From Streptacidiphilus sp. 4-A2 (GTDB lineage: Bacteria > Actinomycetota > Actinomycetes > Streptomycetales > Streptomycetaceae), in NCBI GenBank assembly GCA_014284505.1, contig JAAFYY010000001.1, positions 4,526,001 to 4,590,000 of the forward strand: a DNA stretch of 64,000 nucleotides, written 5' to 3'. Below are positions 30,451 to 39,388 of the stretch, one piece after another (position 1 is the stretch's first letter; each line of letters begins with the position of its first letter). The notes under the pieces are model-generated. The model did no database searches. It saw only the letters and a program-made list of their open reading frames with translations, and was not told the origin of the DNA. The translations under genes were made by a program, and so were the position numbers.

Positions 30451-30467
30451 AAGGCAGTACTGCCTAA
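30451..30467. promoter_or_regulatory. Palindrome GGCAGTACTGCC, iron-box-like, upstream of the VIT gene
   Basis: AAGGCAGTACTGCCTAA contains a perfect 12-bp palindrome with the AGGC/GCCT arms seen in many DtxR/DmdR boxes, 39 bp before the VIT start. It overlaps the last codon of the acyltransferase gene. Confidence 0.4.
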
Positions 30468-31814
30468 CCAGCCCTCTGACCTGCAAGGTTAGCCTTCCCT
30501 TGGTAGCCGGACGAGCCGTTGGACGTGCCGTTGGACGCGCCATTGGCGGAGCCGTTCGACGAGCCGCTGGACGAGCCGTCGGCGGAGCCGTTGCCGGCCC
30601 GCTCCAGCAGCCGTCGGCCGAGCCGTTGACCGGGCAGCTCCACCAGCCGGTGCAGCGCCTCGGCGAGCAGCAGCACCAGCGCCAGGAAGCCGCCGGTGCA
30701 CAGCAGTTCCCAGCCCAGCCGCCGGTGCGGGCGAAGCCGATGTCGGTGAAGCCCCACTGGACCGCGGCCAGCAGCGGGATGTGCACCAGGTACACCGCGT
30801 AGCTGAGCACGCCCAGCCGGCACAGCGGACGCGGGATCCGCCGCCGGCGCAGCAGCAGTCCGACGCCGAAGACCAGCCAGGCCGCCGCGAAGGCGGTGCA
30901 CCAGCTGGTGGCCGAGGCGGTCCAGATCTCGTTGAGCGAGGAGCTGCCGTAGACCGCCCCGGACGCCAGCCCGGCCGCGAACACCAGCACGCAGCAGACC
31001 ACCGCGGAGCGGACCCGGATCTGCCCGGCCTCGGCCCGCTGGATCGCGGTCCCGGTGAACATGGTGGCCAGGATCATCATGCTCTCGAACACCGCCGAAC
31101 GACTGTCCAGCACCACCAGCAGCAGCCCAGCAGCGCCAGCACGGCCACCCCGCGGCCAGCCCGGCCCGGCGGCCGCGCAGCACCACCGCCATCGCCACGA
31201 CCACCACCACCACACCGAGCCACCAGCCAGTGCGCCCCGTCGCGTGCGCACCAGCAGCTCCAGCGCATACTGCCGCCGCCCGCCAGCGCCACCACCGCGA
31301 CCCGACCGCGACCGCGCGCTGTGCCGGTGCAGCGCAGCAGGAACAGCCCCGAGACCAGGTAGTAGAAGACCATCTCGTAGCAGAGGGTCCAGGCGACATC
31401 CAGGCCGTTGGGCACCCCGAGCAGATCCTGGAGCAGCACCGCGTCCGCCCCGGCGGACAGCCAGGGATGGTAGACCGCCGTGCCCACCCCTGCGGCTGCC
31501 TGCGGGAGCAGCAGCAGCGCCGCCGCGAACACCACCAGGTAGAGCGGGTAGATCCGGAAGACCCGGCCGGCCCAGAACGCCCGCAGATCGCCCCGGCGCT
31601 CCAGCGAGGCCGGCACGATGTACCCGCGATCAGGAAGAAGAGGAAGACACCGAAGATCCCGCGTCCAGGTACCGGGCTGGGCCGGTACAGGCCGGGGAAC
31701 ATCCCCGGCCCCGCGTGCTGGAAGACCACCGCCAGCGCGGCGAGCCGCGCAGCGCGTCCAGCCAGCCCAGTCTGCTCCCGGGCCGGACCGGCTCCGGTCG
31801 CGCGGCCGCGGCAC
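30464..31814 (-). CDS. Acyltransferase-3 family membrane protein (many frameshifts)
   Basis: An integral-membrane O-acyltransferase of the OafA/NodX type with about ten hydrophobic segments. Recognisable pieces in three frames are RLGWLDALRG (first conserved block, with VVFQHAGPG), GVFLFFLIAG/YIVPASLERR, FWAGRVFRIYPLYLVV, AWTLCYEMVFYYLVSGLF and LGVLSYAVYLVHIPLL. The C-terminus is a low-complexity Ser/Gly/Asn/Ala tail (SSSGSSNGSANGASNGTSNG), encoded by degenerate 12-bp units at 30520-30590. Breaks occur near 31745, 31620, 31320, 31130 and 30720, perhaps more. The start is uncertain; GTG 31814 is my choice. It would acylate an extracellular or cell-wall glycan or a small molecule, the target being unknown. 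Confidence 0.75.
30484..30502. promoter_or_regulatory. Second iron-box-like site upstream of the VIT gene
   Basis: CAAGGTTAGCCTTCCCTTG contains the core AGGTTAGCCT and matches the DmdR1/IdeR consensus TTAGGTTAGCCTAACCTAA at 13 of 19 positions by eye. It lies inside the 3' end of the acyltransferase gene. Confidence 0.4.
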
Positions 31815-31952
31815 GGTGGCTTGCGCAGGGATGTCTTGACTGACTCTTACCCGGTCACCCGGGTGAGCCTAGAGCGTCTGCTGGCGCCCGCTGAGCGGGG
31901 CAGCAACTCCTGGGCGGGAGCCATGAGCTGGGCCTGAGCCGGCGGCCGCCGG

Positions 31953-32640
31953 TCAGCCGGGGGCGAGCCGGCCGTCCGCCATCTCCAGCACCCGGTCGGC
32001 CCGGCCCACAGCGCCCGGTCATGGGTGACCGCGACGGGGCCGTCCCGTGCTCCCGGGTGACCTCCGCAGCAGCCCCATGATCTGCGCGCCGCGCTCGTGT
32101 CCAGGGCCGAGGTGGGCTCGTCCACCAGGAGCACCGATGGCCGGAGTAGAGGGCGCGGGCGATATTGACGCGCTGCCGCTCACCGCCGGAGAGCTGGTGC
32201 GGACGCCGCCGCTGCCGGGCCCCGGTCAGCCCGACCGAGTCGAGCAGTCCGGCCGCCCGGGCCCGCGCGGCCCGCGGACTGGCGCCGGAAGGTGGGCGAC
32301 CGCCAGCAGCTGCTCCAGGGCGGTGAGCGAGGCCAGCAGATTGGCCTGCTGGAAGACCACCCCGATCCGCTCCCGGCGCAGTGCGGTGCGCTGCCGCGCG
32401 ACAGCGCGCCCGCGTCCTGCCCGGCGACCAGCACCCGGCCGGAGTCCGGGCGCAGCAGCGTCGCCGCCACCGCCAGCAGACTGGACTTCCCCGATCCCGA
32501 GGGACCGACCACCGCGGCGAACTCGCCGGAGGCCACGGTCAGCCCGACCCGTTCCAGCACGGTCAGCGGGCGGCCGCCGTCGGGAAGGTGAGCACCACAT
32601 CGGTGAGCACCAGGCCGGAGGGGGCGGTGGTGGAGGTCAT
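31953..32640 (-). CDS. ABC transporter ATP-binding protein, MacB/LolD type (many frameshifts)
   Basis: A cytosolic ATPase of about 230 codons partnering the FtsX-like permease just upstream. Walker A GPSGSGKSSL, Q-loop IGVVFQQANLLASLTALEQL, signature LSGGERQRVNIARAL and Walker B VLLVDEPTSALD are all present but spread over three frames. Breaks lie near 32400, 32290, 32150 and 32030. The corrected C-terminus is RVLEMADGRLAPG, stop at 31953. The start ATG overlaps the permease stop (ATGA at 32640-32637). MacB/LolD-type systems export peptides or lipids or signal to cell-wall enzymes rather than importing. Confidence 0.85.
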
Positions 32641-33736
32641 CGGTTGGCTCCCAGCGCGGTCAGCGGGTCGACGGAGGTGATCCGGCGGACGGCGAGGGCC
32701 GCCCGGCGAGGCCCAGCAGCACCATCGCCAGCACCGGCACGGCGACCGTGGCGGTGCTCAGACGAACGGCGGTCCGCCGCTGCCGAGCGGCCCGCCCCCG
32801 GCCGCCGCGCCGCCGCCGGCCCCGAGCGCGGCGCCGGTCAGCGTGCCAGCAGCAGCAGGATCAGCGCCTGGCCGAGGGCGTCGCGGACCAGATAGCCGCT
32901 GACGCGCCGAGTGCCTTGAGTACGGCGATGTCGGCGCGGCGCTGCACCGTCCAGACGGTGAAGAAGGCGCCGACGACCAGGGCGCTGACCGCGAACAGAA
33001 AGCCCTGGATCAGCTGGAGGCTGCCCTGCTCGGCGGAGTAGCCGTCGATTCCGGCGAGCGCGGCCGAGCGGGAGACGGCCAGGGTGCCCTCGGCCCGGTC
33101 CAGGGCGGCGACCGCGGCGCTGCCGGGGCCGCCCGGGCCCGCCGGGACGGCCAGCGCGCTGGGCTGCCGGTCGCCGCTGATCTGCTGCCAGGTGCTTTCG
33201 GTGGTCCAGACACTGGCCGCGTGGGCGTAGGAGCGGTCGGCGGTGATGCCGGAGACCACCAGCGTCCGGGCGCCGACGGTCACCGTGCCGCCGGGGCCGA
33301 TCCCGTAGGCGGCGGCGGTGCCGCGGCCGACCGCGACCTGTCCGTCGGCCGGGGCGCGGCCGGAGAGCAGCGGCGGCAGCAGCGCGGCGGAGGTTCCCAG
33401 CACGCTCACCGAGCCCGCACCGTCCGGCCCGGTCAGCCGGGACATGGCGATGCCGAGCGGCGCGGTCTGGGCCGCTCCCGGCGCCGACTGCCAGGCGGCC
33501 TGCTGGGCGGGGCTGATCCCGCTGTCGCTGAAGGACACCTCGGCGGCGCCGCCCGCGGGAGCGCCGAAGACGATGTCCGACACGGGCAGGCCGGAGACCG
33601 CCGAGGAGGCGTCGGCGGCCAGTCCCCCGGTGAGGCCGTAGAGGAACACGACCAGGGTGGTGATCAGCGCGACCACAACCCCCATGAGGGCGAACCGCCC
33701 CCGGGCGAAGCGGATGTCACGCAGGGCGACGAACAC
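32637..33736 (-). CDS. FtsX-like ABC permease (frameshifted near the C-terminus)
   Basis: A membrane subunit of about 366 codons with the MacB plan. An N-terminal helix (FALMGVVVALITTLVVFLYG) is followed by a large extracytoplasmic domain of about 180 residues, then three C-terminal helices starting at GFLFAVSALVVGAFFTVWTV. The cytoplasmic coupling loop RRADIAVLKALGAS is diagnostic. Frames break near 32907 and at least once more before the end (LTALGANR). GTG 33736 has GGAGG 7 bp upstream. It is divergent from a histidine kinase gene 165 bp away, an arrangement common for envelope-stress or peptide-resistance modules. Confidence 0.87.
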
Positions 33737-33901
33737 GGTCTGTCCTCCGGTGGAGCTGGCGGCGTCCCTTTCCAGGACGTGCCCCAGCCTGCCGCCGGAA
33801 CCGCCGTCGGCCATCGGGGAGAGGGCTGGTCCGGGATCCATCGAACGGTTGATGCCGCCGACTGCCCGGTTCCGGTCCCTCCGGTCGTAGGCTCGACGGT
33901 T

Positions 33902-35213
33902 GTGACCAGCACCGAAGCCCCACTGCCCGCCCATCCGCCGAACCTGCGGGTGCTGCGGTTCACTCTGCACGTGATGTTCTACGCGCTGCTGGTGGCCGCG
34001 CTCAGCAGCGGCGCGGGCCCGGCCGGTCTGCTGGTCGGGTCGCTGCTGGGGCTGGTCTACGCGGTCGGCGGGCTCCCGGCGCTGCGTTCGCGCGGCCGGC
34101 TGCTGTGGCTGTGGCTGGCGCTGGTGACCGGGCTGTGGGTGGCCCTGTCCGCGCTCGACCCGGCCGCCGGCTACGTGGCCTTCCCGCTGTTCCTGCTGTA
34201 TCTGCACCTGCTGCCGCCGCGCTGGTCGCTGCCCGCGATCGCGGCGCTGACCGCGGTGGTGGTGGCCACCCAGTCGACCACCACCGGCGGCCTGACCTCG
34301 GCGAAGGTGATAGGGCCCTGCGTGGGCGCGGTGGTCGCGGTGCTGACCGTACGGCTATGCCGCGCTCTACCGGGAGAGCAGCACCAGGCAGCGGCTGATC
34401 GACGACCTGGTGCGGACCAGGGACCAGCTGGCGCAGAGCCAGCGGGAGGCCGGACGCCTGGCCGAGCGGCAGCGGCTGGCCCGGGAGATCCACGACACCC
34501 TGGCCCAGGGCCTGTCCAGCATCGTGCTGCTGGCCCGCTCCGCCGAGAACGCCCTGCCCGGCGCGGCGCCCCTGCCCGGCGCGGCGCCCCTGCCCGGCGC
34601 GGCGCCCCTGCCCGGCGCGGCGCTCCCGTCCGGCGCGGCGCTCCCGTCCGGCGGCGCCGACTGTGCCACCGCCCGGAGCGGATCAGGGAGATCGGCGCGA
34701 CCGCCGCCGACAATCTGGCCGAGGCCCGCCGGTTCGTGCGCGCTCACTCCCCCGCAGCTGGCGGACGCCCCGCTGCCGGAGGCGCTGCGCCGGGTCGCCG
34801 CCGCCCTCGGTCCGGTGCCCAGGGCCGAGTTCCGACTGGACGGCGAGCCCTGCCCGCTTCCGGTGGAGGCCGAGGTGGCGCTGCTGCGGCTGACCCAGGA
34901 GGCACTGGCCAACGTCCAGCGGCACGCCGGTGCCCGGCAGGTGGCGGTGACTCTCAGCTATCTGGACGACCAGGTCACCCTGGACGTCTACGACGACGGC
35001 CGGGGCTTCGACCCGCAGGCCCTCGCCGGCGCCCGCGGCGGCGGCGCGGCGGACGGCCGGGCCCGGTTCGGGCTGCACGGGATGCGGGAGCGGATCGCCG
35101 AACTGGGCGGCGCGCTCACCATCGAGTCGGCCCCGGGCGAGGGCACCGCCGTGGCCGCCGCCCTGCCCCGCACCGGGCCCGCCCCGGTCTTCCGGGACGG
35201 AGCGGACGGATGA
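33902..35213 (+). CDS. NarL-family sensor histidine kinase (three frame breaks)
   Basis: A membrane sensor of about 438 codons. Five or six N-terminal helices (for example FYALLVAALSSGAGPAGLL and LLWLWLALVTGLWVAL) form the sensing part. The HisKA_3 dimerisation helix carries the phospho-accepting His in REIHDTLAQGLSSIVLLA. The ATPase domain has the N-box LTQEALANVQRHAGA, the G1 box DDGRGFDP and FGLHGMRERIAEL. Breaks near 34365, 34672 and 34745. An 18-bp tandem repeat (34554-34658) inserts LPGAAP units right after the H-box helix. GTG 33902 lies 8 bp after a -10-like TAGGCT (33888-33893), so the mRNA may be leaderless. The stop overlaps the response regulator start. Confidence 0.9.
34554..34658 (+). 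repeat. Six tandem 18-bp units inside the histidine kinase gene
   Basis: Units CTGCCCGGCGCGGCGCCC repeat from 34554. Units 1-3 are identical, unit 4 differs by one base, and units 5-6 carry CCGTCC. They encode LPGAAP repeats then LPSGAA repeats. The array sits at the turn between the two helices of the dimerisation domain. Confidence 0.85.
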
Positions 35214-35854
35214 TCCGGGTGCTGCTGGTGGACGACCACCCGGTGGTGCGCCGGGGGCTGCGCGCGCTGCTGGAGGAGCTGCCGGAGCTGGAACCGGTCG
35301 GCGAGGCCGCCGACGGCGAGGCCGCGATCCGGCTGCTGGACGAGCTCCAGCTGGCCGGGCAGCCGCGGCCGGACGTGGTGCTGATGGACCTGCGGATGGG
35401 CGCGGGCATGAACGGGGTGGAGGCGACCCGGCGGATCACCGCCCGCACCGACCCGCCCTCGGTGCTGGTACTCACCGTCTACAGCACCGACGCCGACATC
35501 CTGGCCGCGGTGGAGGCCGGGGCCACCGGCTATCTGCTGAAGGACGCCCCGCCGGAGGAACTGGCCCGCGGCGTCCGGGCCACGGCGCGCGGCGAGACGG
35601 TGCTGGCGCCCCCGGTCGCGGCCCGGCTGATGGGCAGGGTCAGGGCGGGCCGGCCGGCCCTCTCCCCGCGCGAGACCGAGATCCTGGAGCTGCTGGCGGA
35701 GGGCCTGGCCAACCGGCAGATCTCCAAGCGGCTGTTCATCAGCGAGGCCACGGTGAAGACCCATCTGGTGCACGTCTACGAGAAGCTGGGCGTGGACAGC
35801 CGGACCGCGGCGGTGGCCGCCGCCCGCACCAACGGCCTGCTGCGCGACCGCTGA
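35210..35854 (+). CDS. NarL/FixJ-family response regulator
   Basis: Intact, 214 aa. The receiver domain has LLVDDHPVVRRGL, the phospho-acceptor Asp in DVVLMDLRMG, the Thr/Ser switch in VLVLTVYS and the Lys in YLLKDAPP. The LuxR-type helix-turn-helix reads LSPRETEILELLAEGLANRQ and then ISEATVKTHLVHVYEKLGV. The ATG at 35210 overlaps the kinase stop (ATGA), so the pair is co-translated. The likely target is the divergent ABC exporter, which is inference from gene position. A strong terminator follows. Confidence 0.95.
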   Translation: MIRVLLVDDHPVVRRGLRALLEELPELEPVGEAADGEAAIRLLDELQLAGQPRPDVVLMDLRMGAGMNGVEATRRITARTDPPSVLVLTVYSTDADILAAVEAGATGYLLKDAPPEELARGVRATARGETVLAPPVAARLMGRVRAGRPALSPRETEILELLAEGLANRQISKRLFISEATVKTHLVHVYEKLGVDSRTAAVAAARTNGLLRDR

Positions 35855-35857
35855 ACA

Positions 35858-35896
35858 GCTCCGCCGGCGCCGGAAGGGTTCCGGCGCCGGCGGAGC
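35858..35896 (+). terminator. Terminator after the two-component operon
   Basis: A perfect 17-bp stem (35858-35874 with 35880-35896) with loop AGGGT, starting 3 bp after the response regulator stop. Confidence 0.88.
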
Positions 35897-35982
35897 GGCT
35901 GGATCAGCCGGACGGATCGGCCGGTCACCTCAGGGTGTGCGGACCGGGTGTGCCGGTCGGACGCCCGGACCGGGTCTGCCGA

Positions 35983-36822
35983 TCAGCTCGCGTGCGCGTT
36001 GGGCGAGGCCAGCGCGGAGGCGCTGGCCGGGGTCAGCGTCCCCAGCGGCTTGCCCTTGTTGGCCGCGTCGACCAGGGTCACCAGCGACTGCGGGGTGAGC
36101 GGGGTGTTCTTGTAACTCGGGTAGGCCGCAGTGCCGTTCAGCAGGATGGTGGGCGTCGAGTTGTAGCCCGACTTGTCGAAGTCGGTCTCCACCGCGGTCA
36201 CCCAGGGCCCGAAGGTGTTGTTGTTGACGCACGCCTCGAACGTGGGCGTGTCCAGCCCCGGGACCTGCTTGGCCAGCGTGATCAGCTTGGACTTGTCCGA
36301 CCAGGCGTCCACCGTCTCGTCCGGCTGGTTGGCGTACAGCACGTCGTGGTACGCGTGGAAGTGGCCGGTGTTCTGCGCGCAGCCGAGGGCGTTGGCGGCG
36401 TTCTTGGAACCGCTGCCCTGGTCGTGCCGGTCGATGAAGGACACCACGTGGTAGTGGATCTGCACCTTCCCGGCACCGAGCAGCTGGTTCACCGTGGTGT
36501 GGAAGGACTTCTCGAAGTCGCCGCAGGCCGGGCAGCGCGGGTCCTCGTAGATGGTGAGCGTCGAGGGGGCGTTGACCGCCCCCACCGGGACCACCAGGTT
36601 GTTGCTCCCGGTGGTGCCCGCCGGGGCCTGCGAGGCGCTGTAGGAGGTCGACTTGCTGTTCATCACCAGGATGCCCACGACCACGGCCACCACCAGCACC
36701 GCGACCACCGCGCCGGCGATTCCCAGCTTTCTCAGCCGCCTGGCCCTGGCCTCATCGGCGGCACGCTCCTCCTGCATCCGTTCACGCGCGCTGCGCTTGC
36801 CATCGGAGTTCTTCTGACTCAT
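35983..36822 (-). CDS. Membrane-anchored DsbA-like thiol oxidoreductase
   Basis: Intact, 279 aa. The Lys/Arg/Glu-rich cytoplasmic N-terminus (RSARERMQEERAADEARARR) is followed by one helix (GIAGAVVAVLVVAVVVGILV) and an extracytoplasmic thioredoxin-fold domain with the active site DPRCPACGDFEK (CPAC). The cis-Pro region is STPTILLNG. Proteins of this type form or shuffle disulfides in exported proteins. I chose the ATG at 36822 (MSQKNSDGKRSARER), which matches the family's start. The ATG at 36831 has its only purine-rich site too close. It is the last gene of a three-gene redox cassette, 60 bp after the MauE-like gene. Confidence 0.92.
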   Translation of the reverse strand: MSQKNSDGKRSARERMQEERAADEARARRLRKLGIAGAVVAVLVVAVVVGILVMNSKSTSYSASQAPAGTTGSNNLVVPVGAVNAPSTLTIYEDPRCPACGDFEKSFHTTVNQLLGAGKVQIHYHVVSFIDRHDQGSGSKNAANALGCAQNTGHFHAYHDVLYANQPDETVDAWSDKSKLITLAKQVPGLDTPTFEACVNNNTFGPWVTAVETDFDKSGYNSTPTILLNGTAAYPSYKNTPLTPQSLVTLVDAANKGKPLGTLTPASASALASPNAHAS

Positions 36823-36881
36823 TGTGCTCATATCCACCAACTGCGAGGGGACAGGGTCTGCCGGCGGGACGCCGGCGACGC

Positions 36882-37459
36882 TCAGTCGGCGGCGAGCCAC
36901 CTGTCGAGCGACAACTTGCTGGCCGGGCGCCACAGCAGCCAGGCCGTGAGCAGGAGGAATCCGGTGTCCCGCAGGATCTCCTGGAGGTACTCGGTCTTGG
37001 ACGCGGCCACCGCGCCCCCGCCGCCGAAGCAGCCGCAGTCGATGGCGATCCCCCGGGCCCAGACCGAGGCGATGCCGGCGATGTAGACCAGCAGCAGCAC
37101 CCCGGAGACAAAGGCCGCGATCCGCGTGCCCAGGCCCACCACCAGCAGCAGCGCCACCGCCAGCTCAAGGAAGGGCAACCCGTAGCCGAACGGCTTGACC
37201 AGCGACTCGGGCAGGATCCGGTAGGCCCGCACCGCCTGGGCGGCGGTCTCCGGGTCGCTGATCTTGGCCAGCCCGGCCCAGGCCCAGACCACCGCCAGGC
37301 CGAGCCGCACCGCTGTCCCGATCCAGTCGCAGACCTGCGGCGACAGCCGCGGCCGCGAGCGGCCCCCGCGCCCGGCACCCCGGTCTGCGAACCCAACTCC
37401 GACTCCAGTTCCGGTTCCGACCCCGGGCCCCGCCGGGCACTCCGCTGGCTGGTGGTCAT
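36882..37459 (-). CDS. MauE/DoxX-family redox membrane protein (one frameshift)
   Basis: About 193 codons. The first 60 residues are hydrophilic (Gly/Glu/Ser-rich). Four helices follow, with the DoxX-type start RLGLAVVWAWAGLAKISDPE, and the cysteine pair in IDCGCFGGGG lies in the loop before the last helix. MauE/DoxX proteins are thought to move electrons between the quinone pool and thioredoxin-fold partners. Lying between two DsbA-like genes fits that role. One base is missing near 37365, between the Gly-rich leader and the first helix. ATG 37459 has GGGAGGG upstream. Confidence 0.87.
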
Positions 37460-37487
37460 CTGAACATCCCCTCCCTGTGACGTGTGA

Positions 37488-38334
37488 TCAGTCCTGCTCC
37501 GCGGCGCCGCGGATGAACGACTGCAACGCCTCGGGCCGGGTCAGCAGCTCGGGGTGCGTGCCGAGGTCCACCTCACTGCCGTTGAGCAGCATCGAGGGAG
37601 TGCCGAAGTGCACGCCCGCGTTGGTGTACGCCTGCTGAGCCTGGGCCACCCAGTCCCGGTACGCCAGTGAGTGCACGTCTCCGTCGAAGGCGTTCCCGCG
37701 CAGCCCGGGCACCGCGGAGGCGATCTCCAGCAGCCGCTCCTCGGTGAAGCCGTCGCTGTACTCCGGCGGCTGGTTGGCGAAGAGCAGAGCGTGGTACAGC
37801 GGGAATCCGCCGTGGGCGAGCGCGGCGCGGGCGGCGTTGGTGGCGAGCAGCGCGCCGGGGCCGGGCAGCCGCTGGTCCAGCGAGGACTCCAGCACATAGC
37901 GGATCAGCACCTGGTGACGGGCCGCCATGTCGGCCAGGGTCGCACCCTGGGCCGTCTCGAAGCCCCGGGTGGTGCTGCACCGGTAGTCCTCGAACAGGGT
38001 CAGGGTGGCGGGCGCGTCCCGGTAGCCGACCTCGACGGCCGTGCCGTCCCGGCCCAGCGCGGCGGGCAGCCCCAGCAGCACCTGCCGCTGCGGCACGTCG
38101 ACCACCTCGCTGCGGTGCGCGCCGACCAGGTCATGGTGTGCCCACCGGGCCGGCCCCGGGGCGCAGGCCCGGATGAAGGCCGGTACCGGCGGCGGCGGAG
38201 GCGCTGAAGGCGCCGCGTTGCGCCCCGCCCTCGGCCAGGGCCCGGTCGACCCGGGCTTCGGCGCCCACGGCGACAGCCAGCGCGGTGACGGCGACAGCGA
38301 CGCGGACCATCTGGGCACGGTGAAATGCGACCAC
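37488..38334 (-). CDS. Secreted DsbA-like protein with a degenerate active site (one frameshift)
   Basis: About 282 codons. GTG 38334 has an excellent GAGGAGG 7 bp upstream and gives a signal peptide (VAFHRAQMVRVAVAVTALAV, then an AxA-like cleavage region). After a break near 38190 the thioredoxin-like domain continues with VEVGYRDAPATLTLFEDYRC, LLFANQPPEYSDGFTEERLL and the cis-Pro strand GTPSMLLNGSEV. Where relatives have CPxC this protein reads YRCSTTRGFE, so the second Cys is Thr. It cannot form the usual internal disulfide and may be a chaperone-like or reductase-dependent variant. It is the first gene of the redox cassette, 28 bp before the MauE-like gene. Confidence 0.83.
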
Positions 38335-38522
38335 AGCGGTACCTCCTCAGCTCGCGGTCGTGCGCAGCCGACGGGGGCCTGCGCGCACGAGTGGCGTCGA
38401 GTTGGTACGCCACCTGCCGGATCATCAACGAGGAGGAGCGGGCGCCGGGCACGCGCCACGCGGCAACTCACCTGAACGAGTTACCGGGCGCCGGGCCCGC
38501 TGGGCCGGGCGCCCGGAGAAGG

Positions 38523-38563
38523 CCGCGCGGCGCGGCACCCGGTCCGGGTGCCGCGCCGCGCGG
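38523..38563 (-). terminator. trp operon terminator
   Basis: A perfect 18-bp stem (38523-38540 with 38546-38563) and loop GGTCC, 20 bp after trpA. The remaining gap 38335-38522 is the promoter side of the redox cassette; no clear -35/-10 pair is visible. Confidence 0.88.
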
Positions 38564-38582
38564 GCACGGTGGAACAGCCGCT

Positions 38583-39388
38583 TCAGCGGGCGCGGACGCC
38601 CTCGGCCAGCTCGGCCGCCAGCTCCCGGACGGCGTCGTAGCCGGCCTCCGGGGTGGGCGCGTCCAGCAGCCGCTGGACGAAGGCCGAGCCGACGATCACC
38701 CCGTCGGCAAAGGCCGCGACCTCCGCGGCCTGGGCGGCGGTGGAGACCCCGAGGCCCACGCAGACCGGGGTGTCGGTGGTCGCCCTGGTCCGCTTGACCA
38801 GGTCCTCGGCGAGGTCGCCGACCTGGCTGCGGGTGCCGGTGACCCCCATCACCGCGGCCGCGTAGACGAAGCCGGTGCCCTGGGCAGTGATGACCGCCAG
38901 CCGCTCGTCCGGCTGGACGGGGCGACCACGAACACCGTGGCCAGACCGTGCTGCTCGGCGGCGGCGAGCCACGGGCCCGCCTCCTCGACCGGCAGGTCGG
39001 GCAGGATGCAGCCGGCCCCGCCGGCCGCCGCCAGGTCGGCCGCGAAACGCGCCGCGCCGTAGCGGTCGACCGGGTTCCAGTAGGTCATCACCAGCACCGG
39101 CACGGCCGGGTTGGCGCCGGTGACCGTCCGGACCGTCGCCAGCACGTCGCTGGTGCGGATGCCGTTGCGCAGCGCGATGTCGTCGGCGGTCTGGATGGTC
39201 GGCCCGTCGAGCACCGGGTCGCTGTGCGGCAGCCCGATCTCGACCACGTCGCAGCCGCCGTCGATCAGCGCCTGCACCGCGTCGGCCGCCCCGGCGATGC
39301 TGGGGAACCCGGCCGGGAGGTAGCCCACCAGGGCCGCCCGCTGCTCCGCCTTGGCGGCGGCCAGCGTGGTCTTCAGCTGCTCGTTCAT
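38583..39388 (-). CDS. trpA: Tryptophan synthase alpha chain (one frameshift)
   Basis: Cleaves indole-3-glycerol phosphate and channels indole to TrpB. About 269 codons. The catalytic Glu lies in DVVEIGLPHSDP, the catalytic Asp in the DGPTIQTAD stretch, and the phosphate-binding loop is in VCVGLGVSTAAQ with DGVIVGSAFV. One base is missing near 38923, within VVAPSSPDERLA. The ATG at 39388 overlaps the trpB stop by one base (TGATG), so synthesis of the two subunits is coupled. Confidence 0.95.

Noticed and set aside
30520..30590. CRISPR-like or regulatory repeat
   Set aside because: The 12-bp degenerate units encode the low-complexity Ser/Gly/Asn tail of the acyltransferase; there are no spacers or cas genes.
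33221..35854. An 877-codon open frame through the two-component genes
   Set aside because: It mixes pieces of the kinase in two frames, the response regulator and antisense of the FtsX-like gene. The real starts are at 33902 and 35210.
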